Shown here: in pieces, positions 1 to 12,563 of the stretch
Layout: each line of letters starts with the position of its first letter
How positions within the stretch are numbered: the first letter of the stretch is position 1
Origin: Eulemur rufifrons
Taxonomy: Eukaryota > Chordata > Mammalia > Primates > Lemuridae
Assembly (NCBI RefSeq): GCF_041146395.1
Contig: NC_091006.1
Span: 2,672,001-2,736,000, forward strand
Direction: 5' to 3'
DNA: 64,000 nt
Position numbers and translations under genes: made by a program
Notes under the pieces: generated by a model
What the model saw: the letters and a program-made list of their open reading frames with translations, nothing else
Told to the model about the DNA's origin: nothing
The model's database searches: none

Positions 1-3000
1 GCATTGAAGTCCTGGTCTAGCCAAGGTACAGAGACTTCACTGAATGCCCCCAGCCCCCAGCTGAGATCTCAAAAAGGCCAGTCCTTTGGGTTAAGGACCA
101 TGGTCCAAAGTGAAGGCAGCACCATAAGGCTAAGTCCAAAATTAAAATAGACCCAAACAACAAAATAAACTAACCCAAACAGGACAGAAAGGATTCACTG
201 ATAATGTTACTGACAGAACAAACATCAAAACCCTTTAAAGAAAGATGATACAATTTGGAATCTTCACAGTACATCATTTACAGTGTCCACTAAATACTCA
301 GAAATTAACATAAATATAAAAACATAAAAAGAAGCATCAAAATGTGATCCATAAATTTTTAAAAAGCATTCAAGGGGGACTACAATGAAACCCTAAAAAT
401 AGTATACAATACAAAAGTACTCAGAAAAGAAAAAACAGATAAACACAGATAGAATAACTAGAAAACAAATTGCAAAATGGTAGACTTATAGACTATCAAT
501 CATTAAATTAAATATAATGGACTAAGCTTTCCAACCAAAAAGCACAGATTGCCAGATGGCTATGTCCAACTATATGCTATCTACAAGAGACATTTTAAAT
601 GAAAATAGATACGTTAAATGTAAAAGGATGAAAAAAAGACAGCAAGCAAACAAGAAAACTAGCTCCACTATATTAATATCAGACAGACTTCAGAACTAAG
701 AATATAACCACAGATAAAGAAGGACATTTTATACTTATAGTGATTTCACAGTGGAAAAGAGATAATTTATCAGGAAAACATGGCAAGGGGGATTAAAATG
801 AATAATCCATGGGTCAAAGAGGAAATGACAAAAAATGCAAAATATTTAAACTGAATAATAACAAAAACACAACATATTGAAATTTGTGGGATGCAACTAG
901 AGCAGTAAAGAGAATTTATAGCTTGTAATGGGTATGTTAGAAAAGAAGGAAGTTTTAAAATCAACAAAGTTTTCATCTTAAGAAGCTAGAAAAAGTAAAT
1001 CAAGCTTAATCAAATGTAAGCATTAGGAAGGTAATAATAAAGAGGGCATATTGATGAAACACAAAAACAGACAAATAATTGAGAAATTTAGCAAAATCAA
1101 AATTGTCTTTAAAAAAATTTAACAAAGTTGATAAACACCTAGAAAAACCAAGAAAGCAAGTAAGACCCCATCTCTACAAAAATTTTTTTTAAAAATTAGC
1201 CAGGCTTGGTGCCTCCTGTAGTCCTAGTTACTCAGGAGGCTTAGGTGGGAGGATTGCTTGAGAGCCCAGGAGTTGAAGGCTGCAGTGACCTATGATTGTG
1301 CCCCTGCACTCCAGCCTAGGCAACACAGTGAGACCCTATCTCTTAAAAACAAACAAACAAAACTAAGAAAGAAAAAAGAAAGTAAATACAAATTATCAAT
1401 ATTAGATATAAAAAAGGGGGACATCATTACAGATTCTACAGACACTAAAGGGATGACAAGGCAGTATTAACAACAACTTTATTACCAGTGCATTTGACAG
1501 CTTATATGAAATGGACAAATTTCTTGAAGATTTTAATTTACTAAAACTTATATTAGAGGAAATAGAAAATCTGGAAAAGTTTTAATTTTGTTAAGACTAA
1601 GATTTAAGAAAATTAAATTTATAATCCAAAACAAATTGAGGCCCAAATGGTTTTACTGGTGAATTCTTCCAGATATTTATGAAAAGGGCAATCTCAATCT
1701 TACATTAACTCTCTCAGAAAATAAATGATGGGAGAACATTCCTCATCAAGTTTTATAGGGCCAGGAGAACACAGATTCCAAACCTGATAAAGAAATTGCA
1801 AAAAAGGAAAATTACCAATATCCCTTATGAACATAGGCACAAAAATTGCTCACAAAATATCAGCAAATAAAATCCTGTAATATATACAAAGAATAATACA
1901 TCATGACCAAGTAGAGCTTTTCACAGACTGCAGGTTGGTTCAACAGTTGCAAATAAATCGGCGTAATGCACGATATTAATAACAGAAAAAGGGAAAGGAA
2001 AGACAATCTAACTAGATGCCAAAAAAAAACCTATCAAGATTTAACACTCATTTGTAAGAAGAAAAACATTTTAACTAGGAATAAGAAGGAACTTCATCAA
2101 TCTGATAAAAGGTCTCTGATAAATCTATAACTAACATTATATTTAAGGGCAAAATATTAAACATTTTTCTCTTAAGATTGGAAGCAAGGCAAGGAAGTCC
2201 TCTCTCACCATGTCTATTCAATGTTGTCCTGAGATCCTAGCCAGTGAGATAAGGAAAAAAAAGATAAAGATCAAAAAAGAAGTAAAACTGTATACATTTG
2301 TATATAGTATAGTGGCTTATATAGAAAACCCTAAGGAATCTACAGAGAAATTTCTAGAACATCAGTAAATTTAGAAAGGCTGCAAGATAAGGCAGCATAC
2401 AAAAATAAATGGTATTTCTAAATACTGGCAGCCACAAACAATTAAAAATGAAATTTTAAAACAAGGCCATTTACCATAGCATCAAAATATAAAATATTTA
2501 GAAATATACTAACAAAGTATATGCAATATATTTTCTCTGAAAAATGTAGACAAGAGAAATTAAAGAAGATCTAAGTAAATGGAAAGGTGTACCACATTCA
2601 TAAACTAGAAGAATCAATATTAATTGACCTCTAATACTGGAGGACTCAATATTAAAAGCTCAATAATGAGCTATAGCTCTAATGCAATCCCAATCAAAAT
2701 CCATAGACTAAAATTTTTATGGATATGAAAAAAAACCTATAATAGCAAAAACAATATTGAAAAAGAAGAACAATGTTGGAAGACTCATGCTAATTAATTA
2801 CTAAGCTAAAGTAATCAAGACAATATGATATTGGCATTAGAATAGATGAATAGGTCAACGGAAAAGAATAGATCCACACTTACTGATTTTCATCAATGGC
2901 ACCAAGGCCATCCAGTGAGGGAAACAGAAGCCTTTTCAGCAAATAGTACTGAAAGAACTGAATAAACATTTGGGGAAATGAACCTCAACCCCTACACCTC

Positions 3001-4215
3001 ACACTAAACACAAAAATTTAACTTGAAATAGACTATAAACCTAAACACAAAAGTTATGCTATAAAGCCTCTAGAAATAAACACAGAATGCCTTCATGACC
3101 TGTGGAATCTTAGAGAAGATACAAAAGGCACTCATTTAAAAGAAAAATGATTGACAAATTGGACTTCTTAAAAGTTAAAAAATTATACTCATCAAAAGTC
3201 ACTGTTAATAAAATGAAAAGACAATCCACTGACTTCGAGAAAATATTCACAATTCATATATATGACAAAGTACAGGTATCCAAAATACATAAAGAACTCA
3301 TATAACTCAATAATAAAAAGTTAATCCAATACAAAAATGAACAAAACACTAAAAGCTCAGATTTCACCACTGTACAATTCATCTACGTAATAAAAAACCA
3401 TCTGTATCCCCTAAATCTATTTAAATTTTAAAAAACGAACAAAAGATTTGAACGAACTTTTTATAAAAGATACATGATGGCCAATTAACACATGAAAGGT
3501 GCTCAACATCATTAATAATCTAGGAAATACAAATTAAATCACAATGAGATACTACCACATTCTAAATTTTAGAATGGCTAAAATTTAAAAAACTGAGAAT
3601 ACCAAATGTGGGCCAGAATGTAAAACAACTGGAACTCTCATACATTGCTAATGGGTGTTAAAATCGTACAACTGATTTGGAAAACGAGCAGTTTCTTAGA
3701 AATTTAAACATACACTTAGATGTTCACCCAAGAAAAATGAAAATGTATGTCCATACAAAATGTACCCACAAATGTTCATAGCAGCTTTTTTCGTAATAGC
3801 CATAAAACCAGATATAACCCCAAATGTTCATCAACACAAGAACGGATAAACAAACTGTGATGTGTTCATACAATAGAATGCTACTCAGCTGATACATGCA
3901 ATAACGTGGATGAATCTCACAAACAGTATGTTGAATGAGAGATGCTAGACACAAAAGAGTACATGCTATATGGTTTCATTTATTTGAAGTTCAAGACAGA
4001 TCAAATTAATCTTTATTACAGAAACCACATCCGTGGTTGGCTGTGGGTGGTAGAAATTCACTGGAATGGGGTGGAAAGGAACGTTCTGGGGTAATGAAAA
4101 TGTTCCATATCTTGATTGTGGTATTGATTCCAGGTGTATACTTTTGTCAAAACTCATGGAACTGTACACTTAAGATGTGTATTTTGCTGTATACAAATTT
4201 TATTTCAATTCTACT
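1..4215 (+). mobile_element. Old L1 (L1M type), decayed, sense orientation
   Basis: The stretch reads as decayed L1 in the sense direction. Recognisable pieces are the ORF2 reverse-transcriptase region near 2170-2350 (a counterpart of 'ctattcaa...gtcctggcc' and 'tagaaaaccctaa'), the C-terminal ORF2 region, and a 3' end near 3760-4200 with the 'gttcatagcagc', 'atggatgaatctcacaaa' and 'aactgtacacttaa' motifs common to old L1 ends. All frames are broken. It is interrupted by an Alu at 1161-1360. Confidence 0.8.
1161..1360 (+). mobile_element. 5'-truncated AluJ-like element inside the L1
   Basis: Starts within the end of the left arm ('gaccccatctctacaaaaat') and continues through the A-rich linker, the right arm ('ctgtagtcctagttactcagg ... 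cactccagcctaggcaacac') and a CAAA-type tail. Possible diverged target-site duplication: aaccaagaaagcaag (1146-1160) and aactaagaaagaaaa (1361-1375). Confidence 0.85.
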
Positions 4216-4439
4216 TTCACTGCTCTTGCTAATGCAGAACTCCAGAGCCTTAGTAAGTCTCCCCAACATTTTCTGACGTTCCCCGAGTGTACCGTGTGCT
4301 CTCATGAACAGATCCCTGTGGCTTCCTCTCAGCACTTGCTGTGTGTTGATGTTTGTATTGCCGTGGCTGGTCTCCTGTCCCCTCACGATCCATTTAAGAT
4401 GACTGCAGAACCAAACCGAGCGATGCACACTAGGCTCGG

Positions 4440-4690
4440 AGTTCAAAGACTCGGTTTGAGTGCTGGAGCCATGATCAATAGCTGGGTTTTCTCTTACCAG
4501 CTGGATGACTTTGGGAAAGTTACCTGGACAGGTTACCCTCTGTGCCTCGTTTTCCTCATTTATAAAATGGGAAGGATAACAGGACCTGCCTCGTGGGGTG
4601 GTGTGAGCATTAAGTGAGTTAATGCATGGGAAGGGCTTAGAACAGTGCCTGGAACAGAGCAAGTGGTGTTTAAATGTTTGTTATATCAAT
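4440..4690 (+). repeat. MIR element, sense
   Basis: Matches the MIR core: 'gactttgggaaagtta', 'ctctgtgcctcgttttcctca', 'tataaaatgggaaggataac', and 'gagttaatgcatgggaaggg' followed by 'agcgcttagaacagtgcctgg'-like sequence. Old and diverged. The stretch 4216-4439 just before it is unassigned. Confidence 0.8.
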
Positions 4691-5424
4691 TCTAAGCATT
4701 ATAAATGTCTTCATGGTCTTCAAAAGGAGGACATTCCCTGGGGGAGAAAATTAGTTGAAGTAGCCAAATCTCATATGCATTCCTTTAAATATGCCACTCA
4801 TGAATATTTTTAATTCAGCTAAGGGGGAAATTATATACCAAGGCTGCTTTTAGCTTAGTCAACAGGAGCAGAATCTTCAACACGGCGACATAAAATAACA
4901 TCAAAGACAATGCTGAAAGAAAGGTGAATGATAAAATTGGGGTCAAGCAGTCTTAAATTGAGGGCACTATCTTGGCCCTACTTGCCCTCGAAGTAAGAAA
5001 TACAGTTGGAGGGATGTGTATGAGGACGTGGGCCCAGATGCTGCCTGAGTGGCCAGAGCAGAGGGACCGCCAAGGCTGGCTTGTGAGCTGCTGCTCTGCA
5101 CCTGGGCAGGGCCGGGCTGGGGAGGGACCCTCCTCGGTGTCCGCTTGTGAGGCGCAGGGGACCATACTATCCATCACAGCATCATAATGCCCAAGCAGCA
5201 TGAAGTCGTAAAGCCAGCAGTGAAGCAGGCACACTCCACCACCAGCCCTCTCACCCCCCTTCCCACTTCCCCCAGTCCCTGCCCAACCCAGTGGTAGATG
5301 GTGGAGGCAGGAGGCCCTGAGCAGCCCTTCAGCTCAGTCACTGGCAGGAGGGACCTCCTGAAGATGGACTCTCTGCCCTGCCTGGCAAGGCTACAAGGTC
5401 TGAGAGAAATCAGTATTATTCTTT
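4691..5424. other. Unassigned intergenic sequence
   Basis: No coding or repeat signal that I can name. GC content rises in 5000-5400 without a CpG excess. Open frames here are short, overlapping on both strands and without family resemblance. Confidence 0.5.
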
Positions 5425-5896
5425 AACTCATTCATTCATCAAATAAATATTTATTGAATGCCTACCATAGGCCAGACCCTGCCTTGGCATTGGAAACATT
5501 GCAGAATCAAACCAAGAAAGATTCCAGCCATAGTGGGGTGACTTTCCAGTGAAGAGAGCCAGATAACAGCAATGAACATAATAAATAAGTATATTCTATA
5601 GCATGTTAAAAGGTGCTCAGTGTGTTGGTGAACATAGAGCAGAGGATGGGGAGCAGGATTTGGGGGTAGGGATAGAGTGGGCTGCAGAATTTAAAAGGGC
5701 AGGGCAGGGATAAAGGTGAAAAGAGCAAGGAAGTAACAAGGGTCCTAAATTTAAGGAGGCATCCACTCTCTGGGTCATGCAAGTGCATGCTCAGCACCTG
5801 AGATCCTGAGAAATTTAAGTGCCTCCTTAAATTTCACACCCTGGGCAACTCTTCACCTGTCTCACCCTACTTCAAGCTCAGCGAGAGGCTTCTTTG
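5425..5896 (+). repeat. Old LINE-derived fragment, split by an L1 insertion
   Basis: Begins 'ttcattcatcaaataaatatttattgaatgcctaccataggccag', a dispersed old 3'-UTR-type motif, and continues to 5896. A similar 'aggtgaggcttgag...' stretch resumes at 7449-7560 after the inserted L1. I think it belongs to the L1ME group of 3' ends, but the subfamily was not checked. Confidence 0.55.
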
Positions 5897-5907
5897 AGAA
5901 GGTGAGG

Positions 5908-7437
5908 TTTTAGCCAAAACAACCTTAAAAAAAGAGCGAAGTTGGAGGCCTCACATTTCCTGATTTCAAAACTTACTGCAAAGCTACAGTAATCAAAACA
6001 GTGTGGTAGTAGCATAAAGACAGACATATAAACCAATAGAATAGAATAGAACAGAACAGAATAGAATAGAATAGGACACCCCAGAAATAAACATTCCCAT
6101 ATATCAAATGATTTTCAACAAGAGTGCCGAGACCATTCAAGGAAGAAAGGCCAGTCTTTTCAACAAATGGTGCTGGGAAAACAGGAAATCCACATGCAAA
6201 AGAATGAATTTGACCCTTACTTTATCCCATATGCAAAAATTAACTCAAAAGGGATCAAAGACCTAAACCTAGAACCTAAAATTTACAAAACTCTTAGAGG
6301 AAAACATGGAGAAAATTTCACAACATTGGATTTGGCAATGATTTCTTGGGTATTACGCCAAAACTACAGGTGATGAAATAAAAAATAGATAAATTGGACT
6401 ACATCAAAATTGAAAACTTCTGTGCATCAAAGAACATAATCAACAGAATGAAAGGCTAACCATGGAATGGGGAGAAAATATTGGCAAATCATAAATCTGA
6501 TAAGGGATTAACATCCAGAATATATAAAGAACTCCAGCTCAGCCACAAAAGATCAACCTGATTAAAAAATGGGCAAAGGACTTGAATAGAAATTTCTCCA
6601 AAGAAGATATATAACTGGCCGATAAGCACATGAAAAGATGTTCAATATCGCTAGTCATTGGGGAAATAAATGCAAATTAAAACCACAAGGAGATACCCCC
6701 TCATACTCATTAGAATGGCTACTACCAAATCAATAAATAAATCAAAAAATAGCAAGTGTTGTGAGGATGTGGAGAAACTGAACCCTTGTGCACTACTGGT
6801 GGGAATGTGTACTGGTACAGCCACCATGAAAAACAATATGGCAGTTCTTCAAACAATTAAAAATAGAATTACCATATGATGCAGCATTTCCATTTCTGAG
6901 TATATACCTAAGAGAATTGAAAGCAGGGTCTCAAAGAGATATTTGTATACCCATATTCATAGCAGCATCATTCACAATAGCCAAAAGGTAGCAGCAACCC
7001 AAGTGTCCACCGATAGAGGAATGGAAAAACAAGATGTAGTATAACCATACAGTGGAATACATTCAGCCCGAAAAAAGAAAGAAATTCTGTTACACACTAT
7101 GACACAGATAAACCTTGAGGATGCTGTACAAAGGGAAACAAACCAGTCGCAAAAAGACAAATACTATATGATTCCACTTATATGCTGTTCCTAGAGCAGT
7201 TAAATTCACAGAGACAGAAAGTAGAACAGTGGTTGCCAGGAGTGGGGAGTTATTATTTAATGGGTATAGAGTTTCAGTTTTGCAAGATGAAAAGAGCTCT
7301 GGAGATGGATGGTGGTGATGGATGCACACTGCATAATAATGTGAATGTACCCAATACCATTGAACTATACACTTAAAAATAGTTAAGGCAGTAAATTTTA
7401 TGTGTGTTTGACCATGATTAAAAATAACAATAATAAA
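5908..7437 (+). mobile_element. 5'-truncated L1 insertion with target-site duplication
   Basis: Sense L1 from the C-terminal part of ORF2 ('gccaaaacaacctt ... gttggaggcctcacatttcc') through the 3' end and an A-rich tail. A perfect 11-bp target-site duplication, agaaggtgagg, lies at 5897-5907 and 7438-7448. The translated stretch at 6167-6373 (68 residues, with PYAKINSKGIKDLN) is ORF2 C-terminal sequence that is no longer part of an intact ORF. Contains the pentamer repeat at 6035-6074. Confidence 0.88.
6035..6074 (+). repeat. (AATAG)n simple repeat
   Basis: Tandem pentamer units of aatag with a few aacag variants, inside the L1. Probably grown from the L1 motif 'accaatagaacagaatagag'. Confidence 0.8.
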
Positions 7438-7560
7438 AGAAGGTGAGGCTTGAGTAAGTACTTGAAGGAGGTGAGGAAGTTAGCCAAGTAGGCATCTCAG
7501 GGAAGAGGAGACCAGGCAGATGGCAGCAAACAGACAAAAGCCCTGGAGTGACTGTGCACT

Positions 7561-9420
7561 TGGTGTGACGAAATCATAGCCTCCCCCCAGACTTCCTGCC
7601 ACACTGGTGCACTGCATGCAGTTGGTGATGTCTCAGACCTTACTTTCCCACTGGGCAGGCTTCAATTTATCGTCTACTTATTTAAGCTCCCGCTGGTCAG
7701 GTTTTTGGGACATGCATCTTGTAAAGCGCATCTAGGTAGCTCATGTGTCTGCAACTAACACCGCAGACCACAAGGCCAGCTCCTCATTCTCGTTTTCCTG
7801 CAGTGCTGGTCCCAGATTGAGGCACTCGCAGCTGCTCGCCAACAAGCCACATGTTTGAGACTAGAGCACAAGGAGCTAGAGAGAGAGAATCGCACTTCAT
7901 GCTCCACAAAGGAACAAGGCCCTGGAGATACAAGGCCCCAGAGGTTTACTGGACTAGGTTGACTCACCAGCTCTGGTGATAGATAAGCTTCACCGTTCCC
8001 CCGTCTGCTAATGATCAGGGCTCAGACAAATCAGCGATCAAACTTTAAAAGACGGTCTGTGAACCACCAATCTCACAGAAGAACAATTGCGCGAAAGTTT
8101 ACTGTAGCCATATGAAGGGAATTTTTATGAACCTTTTAAATCTGCTGATATACTTGGGGAGCGAGCGCATCAGTGGTGCATTTAAAAGTCTATGTGGAAG
8201 TAAACATTTTACTGCATGTTTGGGAAGAAGGGAAACGTTAGCCAAGATTCATATTTTTCTAGGGCAAATGAGGTCATGCACTGGTTTTCGGCTGATCTTC
8301 CCTCCCATGGGGTCCTGTAAAGATTCGTGGAAGGCCCCAAACACACTGCTTTGCTACTCCTGGAGATTGATGGGATTTTGGTTAAACACAATAGTAAGCA
8401 TTCTCCCCAAGACAGTCCAGGAGGCAACAGCTAGAAAATGGTGCCATAGCTGCATAAACCGAGACAACAGCACCTGTGCACACTCTCCCACACCCTGAGG
8501 ACTAGGGACCCAGGATGATGCACTCAGGACTAGGCTGGGCCTTAGTCCAGGTCTAAGAGGAAAGCAAAGGGAGGCAGCCCCCTCCTTCCTTCTCCTGGTC
8601 CCTAGACCTGTCTGGAGCTTCCAGCATGGGCGTAATAGGATACTAGAACTGCTCTGTGTTCCCATGTGGTCTCACCCCAGAGGGAGCCCTTGGTCAAGTG
8701 GACATTTGCCACTCTGGCCCCTTAACATCCATGTTTCTTCCTCTCAGGCTCCAGTTTCCTTTAAGGGACTTCTGTCCCCTTGGAGTGTTCTGCCCCCTCC
8801 TAGCCAAGTGGCAGCCCCTGTCCAGGCTTGACCAATTAGGCTCCTTAACCCAGGCCCTAGAATCTTGAGGGAAAGGACACAGGGAGGGAATATCTTCCTT
8901 CCAGCCCTGGTGTCCAGACTTACAGAAGCTACCAGATGTCTATTGTCAACCACCCTACACAGAAGTCTCAAGCCACCCTGCTTCCTCTCCTTTTCCCAAG
9001 CCTCGTTCTCCGGCCTTCACGTCCTCTCTTGAGTTGTCTGGGAGCCTTCCAGTAAATCCCTAATGTGCTGATACCCTCTGGAGTTAGCTGGAGTTGCCTG
9101 TCAGCAAAGAATCCTGATGGGTACAGACGGGCATAGCCCCAGAGCCTGCTTCGAAGACAAGCATCGAAAGTGCTCACACCCCACGTCTCTAGGCAAACCC
9201 TCGCCCTAGCAGGATCGCTGTGCCTCTCTGGGGGTTCAAACAGAGGCCCGAGGAACTGTGAATTCATTATTTCAACAACCTGAAATAAGTCTCAGAATCC
9301 ATGGCCTTCGTAGGGGCAAGGGATAGACCCAATGCTCTCAAGGACCCTTTCCCAAGTAGGATGCTCAGGTGAAAAGTGTCAGGAGCCATCACAGACCAAG
9401 ATGCCGCAATGCAGAACCCT
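7561..9420. other. Unassigned intergenic sequence
   Basis: About 1.9 kb with no named repeat or gene. Open frames up to 128 residues (8112-8498) have no known motif and overlap frames on the other strand. Moderately GC-rich in 8480-9250. Confidence 0.5.
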
Positions 9421-10330
9421 GAATTTATTTTTATTTTAATGGTGGTAATACATAATGACATAAAATTTACCATTTTAACCACTTTTAAGTGTACAGTTCT
9501 GTGACATTAAGTGCATTCATACTGCGTGCAGCCATCATCACTGTCCATCTCCAGAACTCTTTTAATCTTGCAAAACAGGCCAGGCGCGGTGGCTCACGCC
9601 TGTAATCCTAGCACTCTGAGAGGCCGAGGTGGGTGGATCGCTCAAGGTCAGGAGTTCGAGACCAACCAGAGCAAGAGCAAGACCCTATCTCTACTGAAAA
9701 TAGAAAGAAATGATCTGGCCAACTATATATATATAGAAAAAATTAGCCAGGCATGGTGGCACATGCCTGTAGTCCCAGCTACCCGGGAGGCTGAGGCAGT
9801 AGGATCGCTTAAGCCCAGGAGTTTGAGGTTGCTGTGAGCTAGGCTGACGCCACGGCACTCACTCTAGCCTGGGCAACTAAGTGAGACTCTGTCTCAAAAA
9901 AAAAAAAAAAAAATCTTGCAAAACAAACTCTGCACCCATTAAACATTCACTCCCCAATGGTCGCTCCCCAGCCCAGCCCCTGGCAGCCACCATTCTTCTT
10001 TCTGTCTCTATGACTCTGACTACTCTAGGAACCTCATGTAAGCGGAATCACAGTTTTTGTCCTTTTGTGGCTGCCTTATTTTACTTGGCGTAATGTCTTC
10101 AAGCTTCACCCATGCTGTAACATGTCAAAATTTCCTTCCTTCTTCAGACTGAATGATATCCCATTGTACAGATAAAACCACATTTTTGCTTATCCATTTA
10201 TCTGTCAGTGGACACTTGGGCTGCTTCTCCCTTTTGCCTATTTTGAGTAATGCTGCTGTGAATATGGGTTTACAAGTATCTGCTGATGTCCTTGTTTGCA
10301 GTTCTTTTGGCTGAATTTACTTTTGAAGAC
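9421..10330 (-). mobile_element. Old L1 3' end, reverse orientation, split by an Alu
   Basis: Reverse-strand L1 3' region: 'ttttaagtgtacagttctgtgacattaag', 'gcagccatcatcactgtccatctcc', 'ggaacctcatgtaagcggaatca', and 'gtgaatatgggtttacaag'. The two halves, 9421-9577 and 9912-10330, flank the younger Alu insertion. Confidence 0.82.
9578..9911 (+). mobile_element. Strepsirrhine-type dimeric Alu with perfect target-site duplication
   Basis: A full dimer beginning GGCCAGGCGCGGTGG, with many CpG sites kept, the left-arm 'gagcaagagcaagacc' end, an AT-rich linker with 'tagaaagaaat' and a TA repeat, and a right arm with 'ttgctgtgagctaggctgac' and 'gccacggcactcactctagcc'. The flanking 14-bp repeats are AATCTTGCAAAACA at 9564-9577 and 9912-9925. 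The diagnostic right arm is seen in lemur and loris Alus rather than in monkeys and apes. It is one of the younger insertions in the window. Confidence 0.95.
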
Positions 10331-12116
10331 AGCCAAAGGTGAGCTGCACAGCCTTGCCTTTTTATAGGTGATCTACTCAAATAATGTCTCTCTGAGCACT
10401 TGCTATGTGCAGGACACTACAATAGGCCCAAGGGACACAAAGATAAATACACCTGGGCCCTTCCCCAATCCCCGCCAGGAAGAGAAGAGGCTCCCACACA
10501 GAAATGTCAGGAACGATGCCTATCTCACTCCCATAAGCTCCCAGACAGGAGCACCAATAACTCCTCTGAGAGCTCTGAGGAGGAAGAGGCTGGCATGGGT
10601 GGGGGCGCTGGAGATAGGCTGTGAAGTGTGCCAGGATGCAGAACGGCAGGAGGACCATCCTTGCTAAGACCACCCATCTTGTGGTAAGAGCCTGACTGTC
10701 CCAGGCCTCCATCCCAGTTTGTGTGGCTGAGCTGGGAAGCTGACCTGTTCTTGCCCTTGTGGAGCTTCTGGACACTGGGACTCCAACCACCACGAATCTT
10801 TCTCCATGGCTCCTCTTACCACATAAGGAACCCAGAAGGCTGTGCCAAGCCCTCCCCAAATCACTGGCTCCCCAGGCCAGGCCTTGGTGCTACCAATTCT
10901 TTCCAGGCATCTGTTTCAACACTACATTTTTTGAAGGGTTTCGGGTACCTCTGACAAAATGCAATAAAATGAAACAAGCCACCCATCTTTGGGCTCCCTC
11001 ACCCTTGCAGAGCTCAACACTGCTTTTCCTGTTGTAGAGGAGAAGCCACACCACCCACTGAGTTCACTTAGACCGAGGCATCCACATTCCCACAGGAGAG
11101 TGCACGTATGCTCGAAACCCTTAAACAACCCTCGCCATATGTGTCGATTTAAATGGAAACCAAACGGGGAAGGATTCTGACGACAGTCTGTCACTGACTG
11201 CAGCGCTACTTCCCCCAGTTAATTTATGTCTTCCGTAACCACGTCGATGCTTTTTAAAAGGCTCCACCTGTGATGGCACTTTTTTTTTTTTTTTGCCCAC
11301 ACGTTCACATTCAGAGGTCCCCAGCCCAGGCGCTAATAGTCATTTTAAGACACCACACTCACGGGGCACTTTATCTTCCTAGCTCTTTACCTGTATTAAT
11401 TAATTAGTGCTATAAATACAACCAGCACATGCCTATTCTAGAGCTAATCAGTCACTGACTCAGCTCAAGACCTGGAGGGAAATTAGGAAAATTGAATCTT
11501 TCAAAAGTTGGGCCTATACAAGCTAACTTAGTCAATTCTGTCCTGAGAGTCAATGGGGACAGGCTGATTTAGGTTCCACCGGGGTAGAAAAGCAATTTCC
11601 TTAACAGTAAGCCAGCAACCCTGGTTAAAATGACTCTGACCTATTATGAGTATCACGAAACACAGATTATGTTTTCCTGCTGATCAAGTGTGCTAGTGCT
11701 CAGAGGATCTACCACTGTATACATCTCATCCTAGGATATGTAAGTGCCAGGAGGTGGTCTTAGGCCTTTCTCACTAAATTATTACGGTGGAGTTACATAG
11801 AGCCAGAATATTGTCCAAGGTCAGAAACATCAGTCCCAAAAATCAAGCAAAGAAAATCAGGGGGTTTGAGGTTGATAGAAAATATTATAGATTCATGGAG
11901 TCATTCAAAAAAATATTCACTGAGCATCTACAGTGTGGTACGACAGAGACACTAGGAACAAGACTTGGTCTCCACTCTTACAGAGCTTAGAGCCACTGAG
12001 GAAGACAGACTTGAAAATGACAAGAAATATACCCAGGAATCTATGATGCTCACAATCCAATGCATATAGGGAAAAAAGTGCAGCAAAGGGATATTCTAAA
12101 CTGCCCAATTCACCTG
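10331..12116. other. Unassigned sequence with old LINE-tail fragments
   Basis: Mostly unnamed. Two stretches (10385-10460 and 11905-12040) carry the 'gagcacttgctatgtgcaggacact' type motif of old LINE tails. A T16 run is at 11281-11296. Overlapping open frames of up to 160 residues at 10377-10859 have no family signature. Confidence 0.5.
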
Positions 12117-12147
12117 TACACACACACACACACACACACACACACCA
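12117..12147. repeat. (CA)n microsatellite
   Basis: About 15 uninterrupted CA units. It lies next to 'accattcatcca', typical of the reversed L1 3' end that follows, so it probably grew from that L1's 3' region. Confidence 0.92.
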
Positions 12148-12169
12148 CCATTCATCCATTTGACCACTG

Positions 12170-12563
12170 TCTTAGACCTTTTTCTGTTGCTATAACAAAA
12201 TACCAGAGACTGGGTAATTTATAATGAACAGAAATTTATTGGCTCACAGTTTGGGAGGCTGCAAAGTCTATCAGGGTGCTGGCATCCTGCAAGGGGCTTC
12301 CTACTGCATCATCCCCGGCAGAAGAGCAGAGGACAAGAGTAGGTAAGAGGGAGAAAGGCAAAAGGAGGCCAGACTTGCCCTTGTATGAGGAACCCGCTCC
12401 CTCCATAATGAGCCCACACCTGCGAAAGTGGCATTAATCCACTTGGGAGAGCACAGTCCTCATGACCTAATTACCTCTCACTAGGCCCCACCTCCCAACA
12501 CTGTTGCATTGGAGATTAAGTTTCCAACACACGCTTTCTGGGAGACACATTCAAACCATAGCA
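12170..12563 (-). mobile_element. Solitary MaLR LTR (MST/MLT1 type), reverse
   Basis: A 394-bp LTR starting TG and ending CA. Read on the minus strand it has the MaLR-type head, a 'ggtggggcctagtgagaggt' block, and a tail of 'ataaattacccagtctctggtattttgttatagc'. A 5-bp target-site duplication, accac/accat (one mismatch), is at 12165-12169 and 12564-12568. It is an LTR only, with no internal genes. It was inserted into the reverse L1 that flanks it. Confidence 0.88.

Noticed and set aside
4147..4662. A 171-codon open frame on the minus strand
   Set aside because: It spans an L1 3' end, unassigned sequence and a MIR, and has no protein family signal.
9511..9837. A 108-codon open frame
   Set aside because: It translates the Alu at 9578-9911 and its flank.
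10377..10859. A 160-codon open frame on the minus strand
   Set aside because: It overlaps several open frames on the + strand, has no motif, and covers old repeat sequence at one end.
12117..12147. CA repeat as a regulatory element
   Set aside because: It is next to the reversed L1 3' end, where CA-rich sequence is usual; nothing else suggests a role.
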